Origin: Tetranychus cinnabarinus
Taxonomy: Eukaryota > Arthropoda > Arachnida > Trombidiformes > Tetranychidae
Assembly: GCA_022266195.1 (NCBI GenBank)
Contig: WHVY01000001.1
Coordinates: 5,332,001-5,396,000 of the forward strand
Reading direction: 5' to 3'
Length of the DNA: 64,000 nucleotides
The notes beneath the pieces are model-generated. The model was not told the DNA's origin. It saw only the letters and a list, made by a program, of their open reading frames with translations, and did no database searches. Positions 54,666 to 64,000 of this stretch are shown here, one piece after another. How positions within the stretch are numbered: position 1 is the first letter of the stretch; each line of letters begins with the position of its first letter. The translations under genes were made by a program, and so were the position numbers.

Positions 54666-55454
54666 GTCCACAATTTTTCCATTGGCTAATGCAAACATTG
54701 TCAATAAAGTGAGTTAGCAATCCAACTTTACATGTTTAGTTTTGCACTGTTATCAAACCGCCTCTCGATTGTCAATCCAATGATTGAAAGGGATGAAAAA
54801 AAATTAAATTAGCAAAGCTTAACATTATTTTCATTACCGCCTGATTTTGCCGTGATAGTAATTTTAATCAGCCTGAAGCTTAGAATAAAGTTCTTTCAAA
54901 GAATAAAACTTTGCTTTTTTGCTGGTTAATTATGAGCTTATGAGTTTGTCCTCACTTAGAACTTGATGATTTATTAAGCAATTGCAATCTCGTTGTAGAA
55001 AAATGATCTACATGTAAGCACTTTGTTAGTTACACGCAACATATCAACTTGAGATAATTTTCATTTTCCCTCTTCACTAATGATTCTTGCTTATTAGTTT
55101 TCTTTTAAAGGCTGCTGCTTTAAACTTAAAATTGATTAACCGAAGATATAAATGGTCAAGATGGTCTTTGATCGGTCTAGATAAAAATGAAAACCACTAA
55201 GAAGTCAGATCATTCACATCTTGACCAGCTACAATATGGATTTCCAAGACTAAAGTTGAATAATTTAGGGAAACTAAATATTGCTTAGGCTAATGCTGTC
55301 TAGATTTATAATATCCTCAAATACAAAAATAATTTACACTCGAATATGTCAAAATTTAAATAATTGTACTATTTTATTCATCAAGTGACTTAATTGATTC
55401 TGATCGAATCTTCAACTTGACCATTAAAAAACAAATGCAATAAAAAGTAGACAA
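54666..55454. other. Spacer upstream of the fibulin-like gene
   Basis: AT-rich. Contains the KANSL3 poly(A) signal (AATAAA, minus, 55373-55378, 77 nt past its stop) and presumably the fibulin-like promoter. No other gene seen. Confidence 0.5.
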
Positions 55455-58229
55455 TTAAATATCCAATTGTTTAGGAGCTCTAATTTGCCTGGTTCGTGTA
55501 GCTGATGAACTAGGAGGGAGAGTTACTATTTCAGATACTCCATAACTGAAATCGTAATTTCTTTGAATATTCGTGCTACTTTTCGGGGTTGGTGTTGAAT
55601 TTGTAGTTACTGAAGTTGTAGGTGTAGTTATAAGTGATGTTGATGTTGCTTGTTGGATTGATGGAATTTTCTCCGCTTGAGGTGGAACTGTCGGTGAACC
55701 GCTTATTTCAATCGTAGGACTAGGTAATGATGGGGAAAATTCCAGAACTGAAGTAGCAATAACCTCATCCAGAGTTCTTTCAATTTTCTCCAATGACGAA
55801 ATACTCATAGAAACTTCTTCACGTTTCTTTTTAGGTTGCGAAGCTGAACTGTCAGAATCAGATGATTTGACAGAAGGAATCTTCTTTCTCTTTGTACCAG
55901 TCAAGACACCAGCTCCGGTTACAGATTGAACTGGCGTCAATGGAGGAGGCGCAGAGGTTGATAAAACGGAAGATGTAGAGGAGGTCACCATAGTTGACAC
56001 CAGGGAGGATGGTGAGGTAGATGTCGATGGTTCTGTAAAGATTGGTGCTGTAAGTAAAGGTGGTAACGGCTGTGGCGATGGTTGAGTTAACATTGGAACA
56101 GATTCCGGAGTCACTTTAACTGGTGAGTTTAGCTCTTTATCTTTTTTCTTGTCTTCTTTCGTATCTTTAATACTTCTTACATCTTTAGATGATTTAGTTT
56201 CTTTACTATCTTTAGTAGATTTTCCTACTTTAGTCTCAATAGTCTCTTTAATATCTTTACCTTCTTTATTTTCTTCGATTTCTTTGGTTTCTTTACCAAC
56301 TTTGACATCTTTATTTAATGTTTTACATTCCTTGTCTTCTTTCACGTCTTTTCCAATTTTCAATTCATCAGTTTTCTTTGTTTCGTCTGCTTTTTTAGGT
56401 TTAGGTTTACTTTTCTTGGGCTTTGGTTTTGGCTTTGGTTTTGGAGTTTCACCCTCAGTGCCAATACTTTTTACATTCGGATTAATTAAAGTAAGGCTAG
56501 TATTGGTACAAGTATCAGCCATGGGAGAAGCGGTAAGAGTAACAGAAGTACTTATGTTGGTTATGGTGTCAGTGCTAACAGGACAAGTTGATTGGGTTAA
56601 CATCTCACTTTCTTTATTGCTAACAGAGACTTCGTTAATATCGGGATTAAGAGGACTGACTCTACTAAGAATGACATCATTTTTGTTATTGACGCCGGAA
56701 TCACTGATAGGTGGTTTAATTTCTGTTTTACTTTTACTTTTACTTTTAGGAGTTTTTCCACCATTATTCAATGACTTGGATAAGCTTTTAGACAAATTCT
56801 TGCCCGCTGCTGAAATATAATTATTCTCGGATGGCACAAAATGAGGATTCATCACAAAGTTGATAAAATCATAAATTTCATCAGAGATGCATCGGTCCAC
56901 AATTGCTTGTGTAATTCCGGTGAATCTTTGTTTAGTTTGACTGACAATAAGATGGTCGTTAGCTCCACCAACTACAACAAGACCTGTTTCAGTTTTGGTT
57001 ATTCTTTCTCTAAAATCTTCTACATCGTCAATAGACGATAGGGTAGCATTTTGACCAATGACGAATAATGTTGGAACTGTTGTATCTAGTAAAGGATCAT
57101 CCAAGTCTCCTCGGAAACCATTTACACCAGCTAATGGAAAACCTAAGCAAACAGTTGCTGTTACTTTATAAGCAGGATCAAGTGCCACATGAGTAGCAAT
57201 CAAGGAAGAATGCCCGAATCCAACGAGAATAATTGGTCTTCCTTCCGTGAAGGTTGTTCGGCATTCAGTTATTTTTTCACGAACTCCGGTCATGATCTCA
57301 TTTAAACAACTTTTAACCCTCATGGCCGGTCTGTAGTTTATGGAAATCGTGATAATTTTTCCTAGTGAGGCAAATAAAAGTTGCCAATGTTTCAGCCTTT
57401 GAGGTATTATTGAATTAGGAGGCTGTGGTCCATTAGGAACTAAAATGAATAAAGGACAGTTCTTGATTCGTTTAGGTTTGTGATTATTGAGAACATTTTG
57501 GATAGGATCAGGCGGTGGTCCTTTATTACGACTTCTAATTGGATCATTTTGTGCTGGCGGTAAATAGAATCTATCAATCAAAACAGGTAATTTGGTTCTT
57601 AATATCTGCATCGATTCGTGATAAGCTATCAGATATTGACCAGAAACATGTTCCAATAAAGTTGAATGCAACCAGGATAAAATTGATGGATCCCAAAATG
57701 CTAGTGATGCGAATAAATGCCTAAATTTGCTTGCACATTTGCTTGAGATCATTTTTTTAGCAATTATTTCATTTGGCGTACCATCAACACTCAATCGAAT
57801 CAGCCGATCGGTGTATAAAATATTTAGAGCCTTTGCCCATATTCGCTGTGCAAGAGTACTCCAAGTTGATTTATTAGGCGCTGAGTCAGTGACGGCAAAC
57901 TCTTCTGTTATTGTGACTTGACCTTTTGTTAATGCAGTGACCTCGGCAACAAGAGGGTTTGTGGTTAGGTTAGAAGATAAGAAAGACTTATTGTCAAGTG
58001 TATCAATATCGATAATGTCACTGTCTTTATCAGCAGCAGTCCATTTGGCAAGTGATTGCATGAATAAAAATCTTGCAGGACGAGATTTGTTTGAAGGATC
58101 AGGATGCCGATTCCAAAATTTAGCATAGGCATGTTCACTCTCGATGATATTTTGCTTTCTTAGCTGTCCAGAAATCTCATGGATATATGTTATTAATGAT
58201 GTAGCCTTCGATTGGTTTTTGTTCTCCAT
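55455..58229 (-). CDS. KANSL3: NSL complex subunit 3 (alpha/beta-hydrolase-like scaffold)
   Basis: Intronless, 924 aa. The N-terminal helical region (about 1-200) leads to an alpha/beta-hydrolase-like domain (about 250-450): PLFILVPNGPQPPN, HWQLLFASLGKIITISINYR, GRPIILVGFGHSSLIATHVA, TATVCLGFPLAGVNGFRGDL, DDPLLDTTVPTLFVIGQNA, GLVVVGGANDHLIVSQTKQR, DRCISDEIYDFINFV. This order matches KANSL3/NSL3, a subunit of the MOF-containing NSL histone acetyltransferase complex. The nucleophile elbow reads GFGHS, not the usual GxSxG, consistent with a non-enzymatic role. The C-terminal half is low complexity with a long Lys/Glu/Thr tract (KETKEIEENKEGKDIKETIE) and Ser/Thr/Pro stretches, ending RTRQIRAPKQLDI. 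The neighbour is the Ly6-like gene, head-to-head. Confidence 0.9.
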   Translation of the reverse strand: MENKNQSKATSLITYIHEISGQLRKQNIIESEHAYAKFWNRHPDPSNKSRPARFLFMQSLAKWTAADKDSDIIDIDTLDNKSFLSSNLTTNPLVAEVTALTKGQVTITEEFAVTDSAPNKSTWSTLAQRIWAKALNILYTDRLIRLSVDGTPNEIIAKKMISSKCASKFRHLFASLAFWDPSILSWLHSTLLEHVSGQYLIAYHESMQILRTKLPVLIDRFYLPPAQNDPIRSRNKGPPPDPIQNVLNNHKPKRIKNCPLFILVPNGPQPPNSIIPQRLKHWQLLFASLGKIITISINYRPAMRVKSCLNEIMTGVREKITECRTTFTEGRPIILVGFGHSSLIATHVALDPAYKVTATVCLGFPLAGVNGFRGDLDDPLLDTTVPTLFVIGQNATLSSIDDVEDFRERITKTETGLVVVGGANDHLIVSQTKQRFTGITQAIVDRCISDEIYDFINFVMNPHFVPSENNYISAAGKNLSKSLSKSLNNGGKTPKSKSKSKTEIKPPISDSGVNNKNDVILSRVSPLNPDINEVSVSNKESEMLTQSTCPVSTDTITNISTSVTLTASPMADTCTNTSLTLINPNVKSIGTEGETPKPKPKPKPKKSKPKPKKADETKKTDELKIGKDVKEDKECKTLNKDVKVGKETKEIEENKEGKDIKETIETKVGKSTKDSKETKSSKDVRSIKDTKEDKKKDKELNSPVKVTPESVPMLTQPSPQPLPPLLTAPIFTEPSTSTSPSSLVSTMVTSSTSSVLSTSAPPPLTPVQSVTGAGVLTGTKRKKIPSVKSSDSDSSASQPKKKREEVSMSISSLEKIERTLDEVIATSVLEFSPSLPSPTIEISGSPTVPPQAEKIPSIQQATSTSLITTPTTSVTTNSTPTPKSSTNIQRNYDFSYGVSEIVTLPPSSSATRTRQIRAPKQLDI

Positions 58230-58989
58230 GCTGGTACACTTATAAGAAAAATTAAATCACAAATATAACAAAATTAAATACAAAAAATAAACATAAACAA
58301 TAATCTGTTTTCTTGGAGGATTACAAAGTATGATAACAGTGTCTTTATCTCCACAGAAAGGATCATTTTTTAGCGCGCCTTTTGAATGAACAATAGCTCT
58401 AAAAAAAGTTTTCTTATTTTCAACCAGGTGGCAGAGTTTGATTTCGATCAATTGAAAAATCTTTTTTAACTAAAGATTGTTTTGATTGATTTTGTTATCT
58501 ATAATTTTATAAATTTCAATCCTTTAAACTCGTTCAAATAAATCAGTTTGACAAATTGTGGTTAATTTTAAACCTTTGTTTGATACAACTAGACAAGTGA
58601 CAAAATTAGCGATTTAACTTTTACCTTATATCTGCTTTTCAATATCTCTATCGAGTCTTTTACAGGAATAGTTATTATTAAGTTAATACATTACTTTTCT
58701 GCAATCAGTGTTTTGATGAATAGTGAAAAGATATTGGTAAAGTCATCTGTAGTGTAGTTCAGATTGAAATCAAATTTTATTTCATCAAATTGTGTGGTTT
58801 AATTGTTTACATTCCAAGTACTACTGGTATCATTATCATTTAAAATCAATTCTTTTATCCGATATTTCAGCGGACATTTATGGCTTACCTGAAACTTTCA
58901 ACTCATTAATCGTAATTTTCAGCTGTTGTAAACTTTTTGTGTTGCTAACAACCGAATCTTTTTGGAAATTTTTATTATAATAAAATATC
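58230..58989. other. Divergent promoter interval, KANSL3 and Ly6-like gene
   Basis: 760 bp, AT-rich. Short frames (58257-58451 minus, 58792-58980 plus) show no domain. No TATA box recognised. Confidence 0.5.
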
Positions 58990-59601
58990 ATGGATCATTA
59001 TCTTCTGTGTATTTCAATTATTTGGATTACAACTTTGATATCATCAGGTAAATATTAAATTAACCCTAAAAATTATTTGGTTTATCAACTTTACTTTTTT
59101 TTGTTTTGAAGGTTCAGCAATTCGTTGCTATCAGTGCTCTTCAGATGAAAACAAAACCATTGATAGTTGTGGTGCCTATGAATCATTTGACTCAAATGCC
59201 AATCCACTAGTTGATTGTATGAGTGAAGATGCCGTGTCTTCAGGAACTTTCTGTTATAAATCAATTCAACAAGGTCCAAGAGGATTCATCTGGGATGGGC
59301 GTTGGAGAACAGTAATCCGAAGATGTGCTCAAGTTACTGAAACAGGTAAAGTTTCGTTTTTTTTCTTTAAATTAAAATCTTTTACACTTTAGATTTGATT
59401 GTTTTTATTGTGTTTATCTCTTTATTTTCAGGTGTCAATTGGGGCTGTGCTTGGGGTTACCGGGAGAATGGTGTTTACTGGGAAGAGTGTTACTGTGCCA
59501 AGGATGGTTGTAATGCTGGCAATAGCCTTGTTATCGGAAAATCAATGTTCCTGTTGACTTGCTTATCTACTTTCACAGTATTGTTACTTTCAATACTTTG
59601 A
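58990..59601 (+). CDS. Ly6/uPAR-type GPI-anchored protein (sleepless-like), 153 aa
   Basis: Three exons, 58990-59047, 59112-59345 and 59432-59601, both junctions phase 1. Signal peptide MDHYLLCISIIWITTLISSG, then a ten-cysteine three-finger-type domain beginning IRCYQCSSDENKTIDSCG and closing WEECYCAKDGCNAG, the standard opening and CxCxxDxCN-like end of arthropod Ly6/quiver (sleepless) proteins. The C-terminus is hydrophobic (MFLLTCLSTFTVLLLSIL) after an N/S-containing stretch, as for a GPI-anchor signal. In insects this family modulates ion channels and receptors or septate junctions; the role here is not predictable. AATAAA at 59822-59827. Converges on the KDEL receptor. Confidence 0.88.
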
Positions 59602-59821
59602 TGTAACTTTCGGCATCGCTTTATCTAATTCATATTAATTTATCAATTGGAACCAATGTCAATTCCGTCCATTAGCTGCTTATCACAACGCAAATTTTGA
59701 AAATCGAAATGTCCATCACACTCAACTACAAGACAATCAATTTTTCACCATTTTTCATTTTCATGACAAATCTTGATGCATAATTCAACCCATTTTGTAA
59801 ATATTTTTTGCAAGAATCTCA

Positions 59822-59827
59822 AATAAA
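59822..59827 (+). promoter_or_regulatory. Poly(A) signal of the Ly6-like gene
   Basis: AATAAA about 220 nt past the stop. Confidence 0.6.
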
Positions 59828-60464
59828 ACAATGTTTTTGAATATCTGAAAATCGGATGACTTTTTTGGTTTATAAATCAAAATTACTAGATACCAGTTAA
59901 ACGAAATTGTAGGCCAAATGTGAAAGTTGATTCAAATTTGCTTAAACTTCTCCAACTGATAAATGCTAGGAGATGATTTTGATTGATCTAATGTCAAAGT
60001 TACTCATAAAGATGGTCTGATTAATCATTGTTAAAACAAATACCAACAGTATCAGAGTATGAGTAATTCTGATCTGTACATAAAATCAACTTTATGATAT
60101 CAGATTACTTAACTAACCTCGGTAACGTCAAAACATGCAAACTAATTGAATATAAACGAATATATCAGATTTTGTCTAATTGAACAACGAGTTAATCCTG
60201 GTTTAAGGATAGATGAACACATTTCGGGTTATTACTAATGATACAGATAGAAAATTAATTGAAAAGATTTTGTCCAGCGAATACATGCATGAAAAGATGA
60301 AACATTTCTCATTAATAAATTGTTATTAGCTGGACTCATCGAGAATCCAAATATATTTCCATGATCAAGAGTATGCACGTTTACAATTGCAAGCCAATCA
60401 ATATTTCTTCTTAGAAATACAATTTTCTGGGTGGGAGTAGTGGCTAGAGGTATAAAAGATTGGT
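59828..60464. other. Spacer between convergent Ly6-like gene and KDEL receptor
   Basis: AT-rich, about 640 bp. No coding potential beyond the KDEL receptor 3' flank; no clear AATAAA for that gene seen. Confidence 0.45.
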
Positions 60465-61491
60465 TCAAGCTGGTAATTTGAGAGCTCTCCCCTTTATGAC
60501 TGTAAGGAAATAGAAAAATAGAAAAAAAGAACAATAAATGATTGGAATTTCTAAATATAGATTTTGTTGTAATTTACCTTTGGTTATATAAAGATAGAAG
60601 AAATCACAATAAAGCACCGTTTGAATAATTCCTGCGATAACCGGGATTAGATCTTTAAAATCTTCAAAATAGTAACGATAGATCCAGTTAAATATGTAAA
60701 GAGCCCGGTATGATCCTAGGCAAAAAAGATAATGTGAGGTAATTGTTTCGGCTTCTCCCGTTTTCGAAACCATAAATAATTGAGGCAAAATAGCTACGAC
60801 TTCAAGATAGATAGAGAATGTCCAAAGGACCTGAGATCGAAATGAAAGAGAGAGAGAGAAACACCGTTAATATCATTACACTTTAAAATTGGTTCTAGTA
60901 GGTGAACATACCTCGAGGAAAGTAAATTCATGATTCAACACGAGTGCCAGCAATGCACAGGGTGCCAGAAGGAATTCGATTCGGAAAGTATCATGGTTTT
61001 TGTCGTAAGTTGCTTTGAATTTAAAATATATCAAATAGATGGTTGCATAGGAAGTCACCAAGAAAACAACCTGTTAAGTGAAAAATAAGCAAAGAGATAT
61101 ATTGAGAAAAAAAGTTGGCAACATTAAAAAGAAAAACAGTTGTTTAAACAGTTTATCATGAAAAGCAATAAGATTTTTTCTCTTACCTTCATAACAGAGT
61201 TATAGAGTGAAATGAAATTAGTGAACAAATCTAGGTATCTTGTAGTATATACTGCTGTAAATAAAATTTGGCTTTTCCCTGAAATACCTGCATAATGATG
61301 ATATAAGAAAGGACAAAATAATTAACAAACAATTCAACTGTATCAAAGATGGGTGAAATTGAAAGTGGAGAAACTGAGCAAATTAAATTGAACAACATAC
61401 CTGAACAAGACCGGGTCTTCCATATTTTTATGAGAAGTATTATAATGGCCAGTAAATGTGACAAGTCACCGAGCATACGAAATATATTCAT
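60465..61491 (-). CDS. KDELR: ER lumen protein-retaining receptor (KDEL receptor), 212 aa
   Basis: Five exons (minus): 61491-61401, 61287-61187, 61070-60912, 60830-60578 and 60499-60465, all in phase. The spliced product is exactly 212 aa, the family length. Signatures: MNIFRMLGDLSHLLAIIILL, KIWKTRSCSGISGKSQILF, VYTTRYLDLFTNFISLYN, HEFTFLEVLWTFSIYLEVVA, ILPQLFMVSKTGEAETITSH, YLFCLGSYRALYIFNWIYRY, IIQTVLYCDFFYLYITK and the basic/cytosolic tail KGRALKLPA. The seven-helix Golgi receptor recognises KDEL-type C-termini at low pH and returns ER residents in COPI vesicles. Confidence 0.97.
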
Positions 61492-61893
61492 TGTTACCTA
61501 AATATCCAGACTTAAATCTTTCTATATAATCACAATTAAATAAATGTTAATTAAATAAACTTTACTAGAAATTAAAAAAAAAGAAATTTGCACTGAAAAG
61601 ACGTGTCAATTGGTGAAAACAGTCAGACAGATAAACCCTCTTCAAAAAAAACATTATAGATGGCGCTGTTTTTTGCTCTTTTTTCAAATGAATTCAATTT
61701 AATAGCGAATTGTGAAAGTTATTATATTTTATTGATATCAATGATTTATCGTAATGGTATTTTAATTGAAAGGTTTTGAATTTCGATGTGGTTGTCTCAA
61801 TGAAGTATTTAAGCAAAATTATTCGTCCTGTAATCCTTTTATTTGTCGGTAACATTTGAAAACACCAACAAGAGTACAAAAGTACAGTAATTA
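61492..61893. other. Spacer between KDEL receptor and gustatory-receptor-like gene
   Basis: AT-rich; KDEL receptor promoter side and 3' flank of the receptor-like gene. No feature recognised. Confidence 0.45.
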
Positions 61894-63129
61894 TTAATGT
61901 CTCGTAAACGTGGGAAAGGCGATCATAATTGTGGACAAGAGTGTCAAAACGGATCCTACTAATCTTGGTGAGTAAACCATATACGTTTCATAGCTAAAAC
62001 CAACATCTTGTCTTCCTATCCTCTTTAAGAAGAGATTAGCCTAAGAGGAAAAAAACAAAGCAAGTATTACATTTTAAAGTCGGTTAATCTAACAAATCCA
62101 TCTTACCTCTTCAGTGTATGTAACATCTTTATTATTTAGACTTATGATGTAGACTGTATCATAGACGGAAAACGCCTCGATATTGACTCCTGTGATGAAT
62201 TGGTTGGTATATACGAAAAGTAAGCAAATTGTGGCCGCAAGAAGTCCAAGACAACTGTAGCGAATGATACTGACTGGTCCGGAAATTGTGTAAAATATAA
62301 ATAGCAAAACAAAGCCGTTTATCACTGGATAGAAGATAACAAGGAAATTTTGCCAAATTTGGTTTGTCGATTTAGTTAAGTCAATGGCTCGTGAATACAT
62401 CTTCCGATAAAACCTTAGATCAGCAAATGTCCACTGAGAAGTCGAATGGTTTATCAATTTTCGGTTGAAAAGCGTGAAAACTGATCTTATAAAAATAGCT
62501 GACGTAAATAGGGTGAAAATTTTGTTACTTGGCAATAAAGGGATCAAAATGAAATTGTATACATGGAAAAGTTCAATGGTGGTTACCGTTGAACCCATAC
62601 TATAGTGATTCATGTAGAAAATTACTGAAAAGACAATAACGTTCAAGAGCCAGGAGGATACAAAGAGCAGTCCAATAATAGTAACTTTGCGTCTTGCTTT
62701 TTTCAATATATTGGCCATTATTGGATGATCCTGATTAAATCCAAGAGCTCGGGCTTTCTTTTCAAATTTAGAGAAATTAATTTTATGAATAAATGAAAGA
62801 TAAACACAACCAAGCATAGTGAAATCAACGGCCACAGTAATTACAATGATGAAAATATCTCCAGGTATAGCAGGACTGGCATCCCACACCGGTAAAATTG
62901 AAGCTATCATGAGTACTGTGTGAGTTAAATTGAAGATTGAAGCAAAAATACTGATTGCTTGCAATATGGTACGGAAATTTTGTAGAATATAATTTAACCG
63001 ATCAGATTGTAATAATAAAACAATAGATTTGCCATTTGAATCGGGTGTCAATCGCTCCGTAAAACTGTTATTCTGAGAATTGTTTTTTTCCACGGGAATA
63101 TTGAAAGATGTTAATTGTATTCGTTTCAT
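61894..63129 (-). CDS. Gustatory-receptor-like seven-transmembrane protein (389 aa)
   Basis: Two exons, 63129-62107 and 62040-61894, joined in phase 0 at GAAGAG|GTAAGA and CCTCTTAG. At least six or seven hydrophobic segments are visible: AISIFASIFNLTHTVLMIAS, IFIIVITVAVDFTMLGCVYL, VTIIGLLFVSSWLLNVIVFS, LFHVYNFILIPLL, FLVIFYPVINGFVLLFIFYT, YSCLGLLAATICLLFVYT and LVGSVLTLLSTIMIAFPTF. The last exon ends VGFSYETYMVYSPRLVGSVL..TFTRH, in the style of arthropod GR proteins, where a short conserved C-terminal exon carries the last helix. GRs are ligand-gated cation channels with intracellular N-termini; spider mites have very large GR sets. I assign the family from topology and C-terminal pattern only; ligand unknown. 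A second copy of the last exon lies at 63879-64000. Confidence 0.65.
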
Positions 63130-63878
63130 TTCTGGCCCTAAATTATAAACTAAGTCAAGTTAGGAACCAAAATAATGCTGATTTTATATTAAAATGTCTC
63201 GCAGATACTTCTAAATATTATCTTGTATCTAACGAATCATCTTGAAGGTTCGTCTTGCTATAATCTAGGAAATAGATTATTGGACACGAAATTTCAAAAT
63301 TAAATTGAATTTTTACGACATCAGCCAAATTATGTTAGTCGATCATCGGAAAGATCACGTTATTTGTTAATTGATTATCTGTTTATTTGGCTTAATGTCA
63401 AAGTGCCTCAAAGGCACAAATATTTCTTATTTGGCTGATCATGTAATCTTATATAACATCATTGAAACACAATCTGTTATCCCTTTGATACATAGATAAC
63501 ATCCAAAAAGAGTTGCAAAGTTATTATTATTAGACTGGTACAAAATTCATTTGCCTTTTAATGAAGGAAGATAGCGGGCCTTTATCAACTCTCACAGCAT
63601 TGAGTTTCTGTCAGCCAGTCTGAAGTTAGCTCAGTCCATTTCTGAACCGAGATGGTAGTTCCTAGAATAATAGTCCTGAAAAAACTTTAATTTGATCGGA
63701 CCTCAGTAATTGTGACTCTGACTCAGTTACTCTGAACAGTAGTTAATAGAGAAGCAATCGCAGATATCTTTATTTGCATTTTATTTTAGTTTATAAAAGA
63801 CACTGAATCTGGACTAATACCATCTAACCATCTACATAATCGATAAGAACTTAAAAGGATAACGAATTTTGTAAGACC
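63130..63878. other. Spacer between tandem receptor-like genes
   Basis: About 750 bp of AT-rich sequence with a short near-palindromic stretch around 63370-63440. No gene seen. Confidence 0.45.
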
Positions 63879-64000
63879 CTAATAATGTCTCGTAAACGTA
63901 GGAAAGGCGATCATAATTGTCGACAGCAGTGTCAAAACAGATCCGACTAATCTTGGTGAGTAAACCATATACGTTTCATAACTAAAACCAACATCTTGTC
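63879..64000 (-). CDS. Second gustatory-receptor-like gene, last exon only (window edge)
   Basis: Minus-strand reading gives DVGFSYETYMVYSPRLVGSV then LTLLSTIMIAFPTFTRHY and TAG at 63879-63881, the same as the last exon of the neighbouring receptor gene except for silent changes and one extra C-terminal Tyr. The remainder lies beyond 64000. A tandem paralogue in the same orientation. Confidence 0.75.
   Translation of the reverse strand, partial: QDVGFSYETYMVYSPRLVGSVLTLLSTIMIAFPTFTRHY

Overview
This is a nuclear genomic window from a small-genome arthropod, most likely a spider mite (Tetranychidae, Tetranychus-like). The evidence is eukaryotic: spliced genes with GT..AG introns, AATAAA signals, AT-rich spacers, a giant Ser/Gly/Ala silk-type gene, an arthropod-type gustatory-receptor-like pair, and animal housekeeping genes (Polo kinase, KDEL receptor, UQCR10, PTPA, PPIL2, POLR1H, LIPT1, KANSL3). 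The species assignment is inference. I saw no prokaryotic operons, CRISPR arrays or convincing tRNA/rRNA genes.

Layout. 1-2.7 kb is AT-rich spacer. 2.7-12.5 kb (minus) is one intronless silk fibroin-like gene built from about 26 full-length tandem units (basic period 339 bp), with its own TATA box and poly(A) signal. 12.6-18.9 kb is gene-poor but holds a decayed exon of the axon-guidance gene slit (13.83-14.20 kb). 18.9-19.5 kb (plus) encodes a small secreted six-cysteine protein. 20.3-24.7 kb (minus) is a receptor tyrosine phosphatase locus with an Ig/TM-coding terminal exon inside it. 25.6-27.2 kb carries UQCR10 and PTPA, convergent with almost touching 3' ends. 28.9-34.6 kb carries Polo-like kinase (plus) convergent with a galectin that has a long Pro/Gly/Tyr tail and a Lys/His tail (minus). 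35.1-39.2 kb carries LIPT1, PPIL2 and POLR1H, followed by a shattered duplicate of the galectin/LIPT1 junction at 39.3-39.8 kb. 40.1-43.6 kb is a MYM-type zinc-finger protein.

46.6-54.7 kb is a large inverted duplication. Each arm carries a fibulin-like gene with anaphylatoxin-type cysteines but no EGF repeats. The right-arm gene is intact (592 aa); the left-arm copy has lost its last domain, which survives downstream as a stop-containing relic. 55.5-58.2 kb (minus) is KANSL3, 59.0-59.6 kb a Ly6/sleepless-like GPI-anchored protein, 60.5-61.5 kb (minus) the KDEL receptor, and 61.9-64.0 kb (minus) two tandem gustatory-receptor-like genes, the second cut by the window edge.

The genes do not form one pathway. 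The themes are secreted or surface proteins (silk, fibulin-like, galectin, Ly6, RPTP/Ig, receptors) among housekeeping genes, plus local duplication and decay: the silk array, galectin/LIPT1 relic, slit relic, fibulin-like inverted repeat and receptor tandem. Exon boundaries were derived by hand from splice dinucleotides and reading frame; no alignment or RNA evidence was available.
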